Positions 32,797 to 41,434 are shown, counted from the first letter of the stretch. The stretch: DNA of 64,000 nt from Marinihelvus sp942491555 (GCA_942491555.1 CALOBN010000003.1:62001-126000); one strand, 5' to 3'. The notes: a model not told the origin generated them from the letters alone. Numbers and translations: made by a program.

Positions 32797-33007
32797 TTAT
32801 TTGATCTGTCTGCATCAATTACGCGACAGGCACGCAGATACCCGCCGCACTTGGGGAAACCGTGTTCAGACCTTATGGTTTATACTAAGCACCCGTATTC
32901 GGCATGGGCCGGGTCGACCCTCGTGGCGGCCATGGCAGCAAACCGGAACGGTTAGCGGCGCTTACGGCGTCACCACTGATGGACTTGATCCCAAAGGACA
33001 GGTACCG
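32797..33007 (+). promoter_or_regulatory. Promoter and leader region of the pan-coa operon
   Basis: This 211-base stretch precedes the first pan gene. TATACT at 32881-32886 could be a -10 element, though no good -35 is seen. A perfect 10-base palindrome, GGGTCGACCC, lies at 32911-32920, downstream of that -10. I recognise no known riboswitch. Divergent transcription of dnaE2 starts at the other end. Confidence 0.35.
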
Positions 33008-33772
33008 ATGAACAGACCCGAACTGCATTTCGCCATTCTTGGCGATGGACGCCTGGCGCGACACCTGCGCCATTATCTCGAGCTTGAGGGACACACGACG
33101 TCCGCCTGGGCGCGCAACCCCCGGTCCCGCTTCAACAGCCACACGCAACCCGATGCCGAACAACGTCTGCGCCAGACCATTGCCGGTGCCGACCGTGTTC
33201 TGCTGCTGGTTGCCGATGACGCCCTCGCGCCCTTGCTGCGCCAATACCCGTTTTTACATCAACACCGGCTGATTCACTGTGCCGGTGCCCTGAGCATTCC
33301 CGGGGTCACTGGTGCACATCCGTTGATGACTTTTGGACATTCGCTTTACGAGGCGGCGGACTACCGGGCGATACCCTTTATGATCGGGGAAGGCCAGGAC
33401 TTTGCTGAACTGTTTCCCGGTTTGCCCAACCCGAGTTACGCGATTGCAACGGAGCACAAGGCGCTGTATCACGCCCTGTGCGTTGTGGCCGGAAATTTCC
33501 CCCAATTGCTCTGGCACAGCGTTGCCACACAATTGCAGGCCGACATGAATGTGCCGCCCGAAGCGCTGTCAGCCTATCTGCAGCGCTCGCTGGATAACTT
33601 TATCAATGACCCCGACGGCGCCCTGACCGGGCCGCTGGCCCGCCAGGACCAGTCCACCCTGCAACGCAACAGGGCGGCACTCGGCAGCGCTCCGCTGGCC
33701 GGGCTGTATGAGGCCTTCGTGGCCTTTCATCGAGAAACCCGGCCTTCCACGCAGGAGCAGCGCGCATCATGA
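33008..33772 (+). CDS. panG: Rossmann/DUF2520 protein, probable PanG-type ketopantoate reductase
   Basis: The 254-residue protein starts with a dinucleotide-binding fold (FAILGDGRLARHL) and includes ADRVLLLVADDALAPLL. It continues with HCAGALSIPGVTGAHPLMTFG, the central motif of Rossmann-like DUF2520 proteins. The DUF2520 helical domain follows from about residue 130. PanG of Francisella, a ketopantoate reductase that replaces PanE or IlvC, belongs to this kind of protein. Here the gene overlaps panB by four bases and heads a panB-panC-coaBC-coaX operon, where ketopantoate reduction is the one missing step, so the assignment is good but inferred. ATG 33008 has AAAGGA upstream. Confidence 0.8.
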   Translation: MNRPELHFAILGDGRLARHLRHYLELEGHTTSAWARNPRSRFNSHTQPDAEQRLRQTIAGADRVLLLVADDALAPLLRQYPFLHQHRLIHCAGALSIPGVTGAHPLMTFGHSLYEAADYRAIPFMIGEGQDFAELFPGLPNPSYAIATEHKALYHALCVVAGNFPQLLWHSVATQLQADMNVPPEALSAYLQRSLDNFINDPDGALTGPLARQDQSTLQRNRAALGSAPLAGLYEAFVAFHRETRPSTQEQRAS

Positions 33773-34560
33773 ACCTGCTTAGCTTTCCTGAACGCAAAAA
33801 GAACCATGAACGGCTGGTAATGGTGACCTGTTATGACTACACCATGGCGTCCATTGTGGCTGATTCGGATGTGGATCTGATCCTGGTGGGCGACAGCGCC
33901 GCCATGGTCATGCATGGTCACGACACCACACTGCCCATTGATGTGGCGGATATGGCAATGCATGTACGTGCGGTACGCCGCGGCGCCCCGGATCAATTCA
34001 TTGTTGCCGATCTGCCGTTCATGTCCTGCCGCAAGGGCTTAACCCCGGCCATGGAAGCGGTGGAGACCCTGATGAAGGCCGGCGCCTCCGCGGTCAAGAT
34101 CGAAGGTATAAGAGGGCAGCAGGAACTGGTGCGGCATATCGTCGATTCCGGCGTGCCTGTCATGGGGCACCTCGGCCTGACGCCGCAGTCGGTCAACGGA
34201 CTGGGCGGCTTCCGTGTGCAGGGTCGCGGCGAGGATGAGGGTCGTCGCCTGCGCGAAGAGGCGCTGGCCTGCCAGGAGGCCGGATGTTTCTCGCTGGTGC
34301 TCGAATGCGTTCCCGAAGCGCTGGCCGCAGACATCACCCGGTCCCTGGATATCATCACCATCGGTATTGGCGCCGGCAACGACACGGATGGCCAGGTGCT
34401 GGTTCTGCAGGACTTGCTGGGCCTGTCGGCGAATTTTCGACCCAGGTTTGTACGCCGCTATCTGGACGGGCGCGGTCTGATCAGCGATGCCCTGCAACGC
34501 TTTGCCGATGACGTGCGCAGTGCTGATTTTCCGGCCCCCAAAGAGCGTTATGGCGAATGA
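33769..34560 (+). CDS. panB: 3-methyl-2-oxobutanoate hydroxymethyltransferase
   Basis: PanB adds a hydroxymethyl group from methylene-tetrahydrofolate to ketoisovalerate, giving ketopantoate. The 263-residue TIM-barrel protein has VMVTCYDYTMASI near the N-terminus. The metal-binding VGDSAAMVMHGHDTT, VADLPFMSC, the EGI segment in SAVKIEGI, MGHLGLTPQSVN and IGIGAGNDTDGQVLV all fit. It overlaps both neighbours by four bases. Its folate cofactor links it to FolC and FolD elsewhere in the window. Confidence 0.97.
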   Translation: MNLLSFPERKKNHERLVMVTCYDYTMASIVADSDVDLILVGDSAAMVMHGHDTTLPIDVADMAMHVRAVRRGAPDQFIVADLPFMSCRKGLTPAMEAVETLMKAGASAVKIEGIRGQQELVRHIVDSGVPVMGHLGLTPQSVNGLGGFRVQGRGEDEGRRLREEALACQEAGCFSLVLECVPEALAADITRSLDIITIGIGAGNDTDGQVLVLQDLLGLSANFRPRFVRRYLDGRGLISDALQRFADDVRSADFPAPKERYGE

Positions 34561-35330
34561 TTGTCTTCAACACGATCGCTGAATGGCAGGCCTTCCGGCG
34601 CGACGCGGCGAATTGGCAAACCGGCTTCGTGCCTACCCTGGGTGGTCTGCATGCAGGCCATGGGTCATTGATTCAGCGCAGTGTCGCGGAAAACCCGCAG
34701 ACCGTCGTCAGCCTGTTTCTCAACCCCACCCAGTTTGACCAGCCCGCGGACCTCGATAATTACCCCGCCGAACGGGAACGCGATCTGGAGCAATTGCAGG
34801 ACTGGGGTGTTGATTATGTCCTGACGCCTGAAGTTGATGATTTGTACCCGGACGGTTATCGCTACCGCGTCACTGAACACGGTCTTTCTGAGCGCTTCTG
34901 TGGCGTCGACCGCCCCGGCCACTTCGACGGCGTACTCACCGTGGTGCTGAAGCTTCTGAACCTGGTGCAGGCCGAGCGCGCCTACTTCGGCGAAAAGGAC
35001 TGGCAGCAACTGAACCTGATCCGCGACATGGCCGGGGCCCTGTTTATTGAAACACTGATCGTTGCCTGCCCCGTTGTGCGGGATCACGACGGGCTGGCCC
35101 TGTCTTCCCGCAACCGCAGACTGAATCGCCAGGAGCGTCTGCTGGCGCCGCAGTTACATCGCCAGCTGGTCACTCAGGCCAGGGTGGAAGACGCCGTCAA
35201 GGCACTCGAAAAACTGGGTTTCGAGGTGGACTACATCGAGGATTTCGAGGGCCGGCGCCTGGCCGCAGCGCGTCTTGGTGACACCCGTCTGATTGACAAC
35301 GTACCCCTGGAGCAGCCCCATGCCCGCTAA
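34557..35330 (+). CDS. panC: Pantothenate synthetase, short form
   Basis: PanC joins pantoate and beta-alanine with ATP. The nucleotidyltransferase motif appears as VPTLGGLHAGHGSL (HxGH), followed by LFLNPTQFD, the FGEKDWQQLNLIRDM substrate segment and LALSSRNRRL (KMSKS-like). At 257 residues it is shorter than the about 283 of E. coli, with a reduced C-terminal dimerisation domain, similar to the short form I associate with Francisella. The first catalytic block has Leu-Gly-Gly where most have Met-Gly-Ala. It overlaps panB by four bases and coaBC by eleven. Confidence 0.95.
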   Translation: MIVFNTIAEWQAFRRDAANWQTGFVPTLGGLHAGHGSLIQRSVAENPQTVVSLFLNPTQFDQPADLDNYPAERERDLEQLQDWGVDYVLTPEVDDLYPDGYRYRVTEHGLSERFCGVDRPGHFDGVLTVVLKLLNLVQAERAYFGEKDWQQLNLIRDMAGALFIETLIVACPVVRDHDGLALSSRNRRLNRQERLLAPQLHRQLVTQARVEDAVKALEKLGFEVDYIEDFEGRRLAAARLGDTRLIDNVPLEQPHAR

Positions 35331-36570
35331 ACCTCCAAATTCAAATGCCTCTCGTACGCAGCGCAATATTCTGATGTTGATGTCAGGCTCCATTGCCTGC
35401 GCCAAGGCAACCCAGCTGATTTCCGCCTGGACCAGGGCCGGGCATACCGTGCGCGTGGCGACCACCGGCTCGGTGGCCCATTTTGTGGGCCGGGCCACGC
35501 TGGAAGGCCTCAGCGGCGAGCCGGTTTTTGCGGACACCTTTGAAGCCGGGCAGGCCATGGACCATATCCGCTGGGCGCAGTGGGCGGACCTGGTGGTGGC
35601 CTGTCCGGCCAGCGCCAACCTCCTGGCCCGGTTTGCCAATGGTCTGGCCGACGATGCCGTGACCACCTTGTGGCAGGCCTGTTGGTCCCGCCGCGCACCG
35701 CAGTTTATTGTTCCTGCCATGAATACCCACATGTGGGATTATCCGGCCACCCGGGAGAATCTTGCGAAATTGAAAAGCTGGGGAATCCATGTGCTGCCCA
35801 CCGCAGAAGGCGAACTGGCCTGTGGCGAACAGGGCGCGGGACGCATGCTTGAACCCGAGGCGATCCTGCAGCACATCGAATCAATCCTGGCGTTTGAAGC
35901 GGCTGGCAAACCGGCCGGTAAGCGTTTGCTGGTCACCGGCGGTGGCACGCGTGAGCCTATCGATGCGGTGCGCTATATCGGCAATCACAGCAGCGGGCGC
36001 ACTGCCGCCGTGCTGGCCGATGAATTGAGTCGCCTGGGGCATACGGTGACCTGGTTGGGTGGTACCGGCTCGATTGAGCCCACCGCGAACGTCACCCGGG
36101 CGTATTACAGCAGCTTCCAGGATCTGGACCAGCAACTGCAAAGTCTGCTCGGCGCCGGGCACTTTGATGGAGTTATTCATGCTGCTGCGATCAGTGATTT
36201 CTCGGTCAGCCAGGTGGGCGGACACCAGGGCGCTTGCAGCGAAAAACTAAGCTCCGGCGGGTTACTGAACATTAGCCTTACCCCCAACCCGAAACTGCTC
36301 AACCGGCTGCGCGACTATGCCCGGAATCCTGCCCTGCGGGTCGTGGGTTTCAAACTCACGTCCGGTGCGGATGCGGGTGCCGCAAGCGATGCAGTGCAGC
36401 GCTTGTTCAGCAACGGCAGCAGCGATCTGGTGGTGCACAATGATTTAAGTGAGATCTCAGCTGAGCGCCACAGCTTTGAGCTGCACCGCCCCGATGGCCG
36501 CCGCCAGGCAGCGGCAGATCACACAGAGCTGGCGCATCAGCTGGCGGAGTTTCTCGGAGAGCCCGCATGA
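35320..36570 (+). CDS. coaBC: Phosphopantothenoylcysteine decarboxylase / phosphopantothenate-cysteine ligase
   Basis: CoaBC couples cysteine to phosphopantothenate and decarboxylates the product, on the way to CoA. The N-terminal flavoprotein domain (about 15-190) has LMSGSIACAKA, the catalytic His in MDHIRWAQWADLVVACPASANLLA, and PAMNTHMW. The C-terminal ligase domain (about 205-416) has LLVTGGGTREPIDAVRYIGNHSSG and a substrate Lys in SEKLSSGG. Where common bacterial CoaB has a FAAET-like motif this one reads VGFKLTSGA, closer to the FKLET wording of stand-alone ligases. ATG 35320 lies inside the panC end. Confidence 0.93.
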   Translation: MPAKPPNSNASRTQRNILMLMSGSIACAKATQLISAWTRAGHTVRVATTGSVAHFVGRATLEGLSGEPVFADTFEAGQAMDHIRWAQWADLVVACPASANLLARFANGLADDAVTTLWQACWSRRAPQFIVPAMNTHMWDYPATRENLAKLKSWGIHVLPTAEGELACGEQGAGRMLEPEAILQHIESILAFEAAGKPAGKRLLVTGGGTREPIDAVRYIGNHSSGRTAAVLADELSRLGHTVTWLGGTGSIEPTANVTRAYYSSFQDLDQQLQSLLGAGHFDGVIHAAAISDFSVSQVGGHQGACSEKLSSGGLLNISLTPNPKLLNRLRDYARNPALRVVGFKLTSGADAGAASDAVQRLFSNGSSDLVVHNDLSEISAERHSFELHRPDGRRQAAADHTELAHQLAEFLGEPA

Positions 36571-37340
36571 TTCTTTGTCTGGACATTGGTAACAGCCATA
36601 TTTTCGGCGGCCTGTTCGAGGGTGATCAGCTGCGCCTGACGTTTCGTAAAACCTCGAAACAAGGTGCTTCCTCTGACGAATATGGCCTGTTCTTTCGCGC
36701 CGCGCTGCGCGAAAACGGTTTTGACCCGGATGCTGTCAGCAATGTCGCCCTGTGCAGCGTGGTTCCGGAAGTGGTCTACAGCATTGTTAACGGCTGTCAG
36801 AAGTACTTCGGCAAGGAGCCCTTCGTTCTCAAAGTGGGCGCCAAAACCGGATTGAAAATTCGCTATCGAAACCCGCTCGAAGTGGGCTCGGACCGTATTG
36901 CCAATGCCATCGCGGCCACCCAGATGTATCCGGATGAAAACCTTCTCATTCTGGATCTGGGGACTGCCACGACCGTGGATGCCATCAGCGCAGAGCGTGA
37001 TTATGAGGGCGGGGTCATCATTCCCGGCCTGCGTCTGTCCATGCAGGCGCTCGATCAGGGCACCGCGCGCCTCAGTTCCGTGGAAATCCGGAAGGCCGAC
37101 CAGTGCCTGGGACGCAGCACCGCCGCCTCCATCCAGTCCGGCCTCTACTTTGGCCACCTGGGCGCCCTCCGCGAAATCATGCGTGGCGTCAGCAAGGATG
37201 CCTTCGACGGCGTCAAACCCCGCGTCATCGCCACCGGCGGCTTCTCCAGCCTGTTCGCCGACACCGACCTGTTCGACGAGGCCGTCCCCGATCTCGTCCT
37301 CCGCGGCCTGCTAACCGCCCTCATCATGAATCTGGCCTAG
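36567..37340 (+). CDS. coaX: Type III pantothenate kinase
   Basis: CoaX phosphorylates pantothenate, is not feedback-inhibited by CoA and needs a monovalent cation. The 257-residue protein has the ASKHA-fold motifs LCLDIGNSHIFGGLF near the N-terminus, NPLEVGSDRIANAIAA, and LILDLGTATTVDAIS with the catalytic Asp. GGVIIPGLRLSMQAL and RVIATGGFSSLFA follow. It is the last gene of the operon that turns ketoisovalerate into phosphopantetheine precursors, and overlaps coaBC by four bases. Confidence 0.97.
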   Translation: MILCLDIGNSHIFGGLFEGDQLRLTFRKTSKQGASSDEYGLFFRAALRENGFDPDAVSNVALCSVVPEVVYSIVNGCQKYFGKEPFVLKVGAKTGLKIRYRNPLEVGSDRIANAIAATQMYPDENLLILDLGTATTVDAISAERDYEGGVIIPGLRLSMQALDQGTARLSSVEIRKADQCLGRSTAASIQSGLYFGHLGALREIMRGVSKDAFDGVKPRVIATGGFSSLFADTDLFDEAVPDLVLRGLLTALIMNLA

Positions 37341-37370
37341 AGTTTTCAACCGTCAGGCGCTTATGATCCA

Positions 37371-37577
37371 GCCCAAAACGTAGCCCGGTATCTGCCGAAC
37401 CATCAGGGCCTTCGCCGAGGGAGTGAAACCGACTCGGGTCAAGCTGCAGGACGCAGCTTGAGGTCCGCCTGGCCAGGGATGGCCAGTCGGGCCGACCCGA
37501 CCAAGGTGCAACGAGCGAGGGAACCGGGCAAAGCCCGGCGAAGGACCGTTCGGCAGATACCGGGCTACGGTTTGGGC
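37371..37577. repeat. Palindromic element D (207 bp) with 30-bp terminal inverted repeats
   Basis: Terminal arms 37371-37400 and 37548-37577 are inverted repeats with one mismatch, both containing GTAGCCCGGTATCTGCCG. The interior is packed with stems: 37439-37461 (9 bp), 37469-37486 (7 bp around GGGA), TCGGGTC/GACCCGA at 37434-37440 and 37494-37500, and CCGGGC-AAA-GCCCGG at 37524-37538. Its length and the CCAGGGATGG stem recall copy A, though the arms differ. It fills the gap between convergent coaX and the 37604 gene. No transposase is encoded. Confidence 0.8.
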
Positions 37578-37603
37578 GCCCCCAGGACCATGAAGGTCTG
37601 GAT

Positions 37604-37906
37604 TTAGTTGGTCATCGAGAAGAACAGCAAGGTTAGCATTGCGGTAAACAGGTAGGTGAGCAGAAATACCGGCAGGCGGTTGCTGCGGTCGGTGTCCGGG
37701 TCGGTCATCACGAACCATAGCGCCAGCGGAGCGGCAATGTGGATGATCAAACCCAGGGGTAGTGTGTAAATCAGGGCAAAGGCGGCAGCAGCGGCGACCT
37801 TGCGCCAGTCCGGTATGGGGTAGTTGGCTATTTTGCATGCGAGGAACAGGCTTGCAGTGGTCATGACGGCCAGTTGTATGAAGTGTGCAATCGCTGTGCC
37901 CATCAA
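37604..37906 (-). CDS. Small three-helix membrane protein, unknown function
   Basis: This 100-residue hydrophobic protein has three probable membrane helices (about 5-25, 37-68, which may be one long or two short segments, and 80-98). It has a short acidic-basic loop DPDTDRSNR before the last. I recognise no family. It lies three bases downstream of the DUF502 gene on the same strand, so both are probably co-transcribed, and may depend on one another in the membrane. Codon choice looks like that of its neighbours. Confidence 0.7.
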   Translation of the reverse strand: MMGTAIAHFIQLAVMTTASLFLACKIANYPIPDWRKVAAAAAFALIYTLPLGLIIHIAAPLALWFVMTDPDTDRSNRLPVFLLTYLFTAMLTLLFFSMTN

Positions 37907-37909
37907 GGA

Positions 37910-38521
37910 TCAGGGCTTTTTCAGGGGTAGTTCTGTGGCCTGGCGTTTGACACCGCCGGTAACGGCCAGGCGCATCGCGTCTTCGAATTTTATGTCCACG
38001 GGAGTGAGGCAGGTGCGTGGAAGGTACAGCGTATAGCCGCCAATCTGATAGCTCATGGGCAGGTAGACAGCGACCGGGTCCTCGCAGACCGGGTTGATGG
38101 GCAGGTCGTCAAAGGTTTCACGGGTGACAAAGCCGAGCGCCTCGTAGTCCTGTCCAGTCAGGCGCACCATGACCACCTTGCTGAAACCCCGGTTGGCATC
38201 CGGTGCAAAGTAGCCAAAAAAATCTTTCAGAGCCGAATAAATGGTTTTAATCAGGGGCAGGCGCGCCAGCACGCCTTCACCCCATTCAAATAAACGTTGG
38301 AAAATGATGACATGGGACAGCAGGCCGACCAGCAGAATCAGCGCCATGGTCGAGACCAGGCCCATGCCCGGAACGTACCAGCCCTCCGGTAATAATTGAA
38401 TTAGCAGGCCGCCCAGCAAGCGTTCCGCGCTTGCCGCCAGCCACCAGGCAATGGCCAGGGTCAGGCTGATCGGAATGATCACGGCCAGGCCTTTCAGAAA
38501 CAGTTTGCCGACGACGTTCAT
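37910..38521 (-). CDS. DUF502 family inner-membrane protein
   Basis: The 203-residue protein has two N-terminal membrane helices (about 10-30 and 53-75). The conserved cytoplasmic part has ARLPLIKTIYSALKDFFGYF, FSKVVMVRLTG, and PVAVYLPMSYQIGGYTLYLPR, the pattern of the DUF502 family. Function is unknown. It is downstream of imuB by about 95 bases on the same strand; a link to SOS mutagenesis is not implied by sequence. Confidence 0.88.
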   Translation of the reverse strand: MNVVGKLFLKGLAVIIPISLTLAIAWWLAASAERLLGGLLIQLLPEGWYVPGMGLVSTMALILLVGLLSHVIIFQRLFEWGEGVLARLPLIKTIYSALKDFFGYFAPDANRGFSKVVMVRLTGQDYEALGFVTRETFDDLPINPVCEDPVAVYLPMSYQIGGYTLYLPRTCLTPVDIKFEDAMRLAVTGGVKRQATELPLKKP

Positions 38522-38616
38522 GGCACCTCACTTCAAGACAGGACCGGCTGGCCCTGCTGTGTTTACGGTACGCAATTCATCCGGTTAAGGCAAAGCATTG
38601 CTGATGGCTTCAGGGT

Positions 38617-40038
38617 TTAGCCAAACAGCCCCTGCAGATACCAGCCCGGTTGCGGCTTGTACTCGCGGTAGGCCCACAGTGTGCTGCCATGGCAGTCACG
38701 CACCACGAAGTAGTCGCGGCGACAATCGTGTCCATCCCACCAGCCGCTCTCAATGCGCTCCGGACCGGCCAGCACGCGGTAATCTTCAATGCGGCAGCGC
38801 TCGGGCCGGGGCAGCAGCCAGACCGGTCGATGGGGCAGGGACTGGCAGCGTGCCGGCTCCTCCAGGCGGCGGCGTGCCCAGCTGTATTCCGGGCGATGAT
38901 CTTCCACACCGTTAAGCCCCGCGACCGCCGCCTCGCCCAGGCGGGCGCGCAGGCGTTCCAGCAGGGGCTCCACCGGATTTGATGCCGGGTTATCCGGGTC
39001 GACAAATAAGCCCTGGGGCGCTGCGTCAAAACCAAGAAATTCGTCGGTATCCAGGGACAGGCTGCAGGCCGGCTGTGGCAGCCGGAAGCGCTCCAGGCGC
39101 TCGCGCAGCAGGTCCATAAAATGTTGCTCATCCCGTGATGGCTGCTGCAGGCGCAGCTGCAGGCGCTCTTCGCCACTGCGCAGCTGCAGGTGGATATTCA
39201 GTTCCTGTATGCCCCGGTCAGCAGCGCGCAGTACGCCACACAGCTCGCCGACCAGGCGGCGCAGGGGAAACAGCAAGCCCTGGCTGTTGCTCACCTCTGC
39301 GGGCAGGTCCATGAGGCTGCTGAAACGCTCCGGGGGTATCCAGTGGCGCTGCGGGTCCGGCCGTACGCCACTGAGTCGGTCCAGGTACTCCACCATGGCT
39401 GTGCCCAGGCGCCGGGCAAGCGCCTTGCGCGGTAGGCGCATCACATCGCGCACCCGGCGGAAGCCCATTTTTTCCAGCGCCGCATATTGTGCAGGCTCAA
39501 TAAGAAGCGCCTCCAGGGGCAGGTTGCTGAGGGTCTCCTGCAAGGCCTTCAGGGTGGGCAGGTTCAGGCCGCGGCGTGCGGCCAGAAGCGCGCCTTCCGG
39601 TGTCGGGCCGGTGCCGGCATGGGCGTGATAGCCCAGGTTAAGCAACTCACCGGTCAGGCGTTGTGCCAGTGCAGCCGAATCGCCCAGCAAACGCTCACTG
39701 CCGCCACTCTCCAGCAACAGGGCATGCCGTCCGGGCAGGATACTGACCGCGCTGCTGTACTGGTAACACCAGGCTGCCAGGCGCTCCAGGGCCTGCTGCT
39801 CTGCATGCGGATCCCGGTCGGTAAGCTGCAGGGCGCCGGCCAGCCCGCGGGCTGCATTGAGCGGCATACCGGCCCGGATACCAAGACGGCTTGCTGCCGG
39901 GTTGCAGTCAAGAATTTTCGGGCGCCGGGCGTCTGCGTCGCTGATGGCCATCGGCAGATCGCGAACGCCTTCCTTGCCCCGTGACAACAGGTCCAGGGCC
40001 AGGTGCGGCAACTCTATGGCCAGCCACAGCGGGGTCAT
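38617..40038 (-). CDS. imuB: ImuB, catalytically dead Y-family polymerase homologue
   Basis: ImuB is a Y-family-like protein that lacks polymerase activity and ties DnaE2 and ImuA to the beta clamp during SOS mutagenesis. The 473-residue sequence begins MTPLWLAIELPHLALDLL where active polymerases have a DxDxFFAxVE metal site. The second acidic motif is also replaced (LLLESGGSERLLG). The palm/fingers region (to about 230), a little-finger region and a disordered stretch follow. The chain ends with YKPQPGWYLQGLFG, the conserved ImuB C-terminus. It overlaps imuA by four bases. Confidence 0.93.
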   Translation of the reverse strand: MTPLWLAIELPHLALDLLSRGKEGVRDLPMAISDADARRPKILDCNPAASRLGIRAGMPLNAARGLAGALQLTDRDPHAEQQALERLAAWCYQYSSAVSILPGRHALLLESGGSERLLGDSAALAQRLTGELLNLGYHAHAGTGPTPEGALLAARRGLNLPTLKALQETLSNLPLEALLIEPAQYAALEKMGFRRVRDVMRLPRKALARRLGTAMVEYLDRLSGVRPDPQRHWIPPERFSSLMDLPAEVSNSQGLLFPLRRLVGELCGVLRAADRGIQELNIHLQLRSGEERLQLRLQQPSRDEQHFMDLLRERLERFRLPQPACSLSLDTDEFLGFDAAPQGLFVDPDNPASNPVEPLLERLRARLGEAAVAGLNGVEDHRPEYSWARRRLEEPARCQSLPHRPVWLLPRPERCRIEDYRVLAGPERIESGWWDGHDCRRDYFVVRDCHGSTLWAYREYKPQPGWYLQGLFG

Positions 40039-40778
40039 GCGTTACCGGCCGGTGGTCGATGAGTAAGATTCCCGGCGCCGGTGCTGCCTGGCAGTGGCCG
40101 CCGCCCCTGTGCCTTGTCGCGGGGCAGGGTAAGTGCCGGTGGCCGTTCAAGGTGCTGGCGGCGCAAACGGACTGCCGCGCCGGGGTGGCAACCACGTCCC
40201 TTGAGCAGGGTCAGGCACAGGTCCTGCTCATCCACATCCAGCAGCAGGCGCAGGCTGGCTGGTGAAGACTGGCCGGCAACCCCGGATGAGCGGAACAAAA
40301 ACGCGCCTTTCTGTCCGCTGCGGGCGGCCAGTTGCAGGCGCCGCAGATGTTTGAAGCCGGCTTTGTGGCGATGGCCGCGTAACCAGCTGAGCACCACGCC
40401 GCCGCGCACACCGCGCAAGGCCTGCTCACAGGCCCACAGTGATTCACCTGCATCACGGGTACTGATTACCAGTAAGCGTTCCAGGTTAATGCCATGACCA
40501 TGGATGGCGGGCGGATAGGGTGTCCATGGCGGGTCAACGAGCACCATCCAGCCGCCGTTGCGGGAGATCTGTGCCAGGGTGGGCAACAACAGGCTGAGCT
40601 CACCCACTCCGTCGCGCGCCACCAGTAGTTCGGTCAGGGCGCCGAGCGGCCAGCCACCCCCGGGCAGGATCCGGTCAAGGCGTTCATCACCCGAAGACAG
40701 GACCGGTATATGCGCCTGGCGGCGACTGCCCTGCCACAGCAATGGGTGCTGCAATGAATCGGGAAGAGGGTTGCGCAT
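40035..40778 (-). CDS. imuA: ImuA, RecA-like translesion accessory protein
   Basis: ImuA is a RecA/SulA-like protein needed with ImuB and DnaE2 for damage-induced mutagenesis. The 247-residue chain has LSSGDERLDRILPGGGWPLGALTELL (about 28-53), typical of the family, then WMVLVDPPWTPYPPAIHGHGI. HLRRLQLAARSG and LRLLLDVDEQDLCLTLLKGRG follow. A canonical Walker A Lys is not evident. The last 30 residues are Pro/Arg-rich. It is 17 bases from lexA and overlaps imuB, so the three form an operon controlled by the LexA box at 41454. Confidence 0.92.
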   Translation of the reverse strand: MRNPLPDSLQHPLLWQGSRRQAHIPVLSSGDERLDRILPGGGWPLGALTELLVARDGVGELSLLLPTLAQISRNGGWMVLVDPPWTPYPPAIHGHGINLERLLVISTRDAGESLWACEQALRGVRGGVVLSWLRGHRHKAGFKHLRRLQLAARSGQKGAFLFRSSGVAGQSSPASLRLLLDVDEQDLCLTLLKGRGCHPGAAVRLRRQHLERPPALTLPRDKAQGRRPLPGSTGAGNLTHRPPAGNA

Positions 40779-40795
40779 GTGCCGGGTAGCAGCGA

Positions 40796-41434
40796 TCAGG
40801 GTTCGAGTGTCGGGCGGATCACCCCGACACCCAGGCCTTCGATTGCCAGGGCCTGGTGACGCAGGTCGACCCTGATCGGCGCAAAATCCGGATTCTCGGC
40901 ATGCAGCAATACCTGGTGCCCCTGCTGCTCAAAACGTTTGACGGTGACCTCGTCCTCGATACGCGCCACGACAATCTGGCCGTTGCGCGCCTCAGGTGTG
41001 CGATGTACTGCCAGCAGGTCGCCATCGAAAATACCTGCATCACGCATGCTGAGCCCCTCGACCCGCAGCAGGTAATGAGGACGGGGGTTGAACAGGTCCA
41101 GGTCGAGACGGTATTCATGCTCGATGTTTTCCTGGGCGAGCACCGGACTGCCGGCGGCCACGCGTCCGATCAGGGGCAGGCTGCTGCGGGGTTGCCCTGG
41201 CAGGCTGGCCTGCGCCAGGGTGGTGAGGGTGATGCCACGCGAACGACCCCGCTCCAGGTGAATGACCCCTTTACTGTCCAGGGCCCTCAGATGACTTTCA
41301 GCAGCATTGGGTGAACTAAAGCCAAAATGACTGGAGAGTTCCACCCGGGTAGGGGGAAATCCATTATTATCAATATGTTCTGATATATACCTGAGAACTT
41401 CTCTCTGGCGGGGTGTCAGGGGTTTTTCGCTCAT
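40796..41434 (-). CDS. lexA: LexA SOS repressor of the imuA-imuB operon
   Basis: LexA represses SOS genes and self-cleaves when stimulated by RecA filaments. The 212-residue protein has a winged helix (MSEKPLTPRQREVLRYISEHI; PTRVELSSHFGFSSPNAAESHL), the cleavage site Ala94-Gly95 in RVAAGSPVLA, the nucleophile Ser129 in EGLSMRDAGI and the general base Lys166 in DEVTVKRFE. All catalytic residues are intact. GGAG precedes the ATG at about eight bases. It heads lexA-imuA-imuB and its own box should give autoregulation. Whether another lexA exists elsewhere cannot be seen. Confidence 0.95.
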   Translation of the reverse strand: MSEKPLTPRQREVLRYISEHIDNNGFPPTRVELSSHFGFSSPNAAESHLRALDSKGVIHLERGRSRGITLTTLAQASLPGQPRSSLPLIGRVAAGSPVLAQENIEHEYRLDLDLFNPRPHYLLRVEGLSMRDAGIFDGDLLAVHRTPEARNGQIVVARIEDEVTVKRFEQQGHQVLLHAENPDFAPIRVDLRHQALAIEGLGVGVIRPTLEP

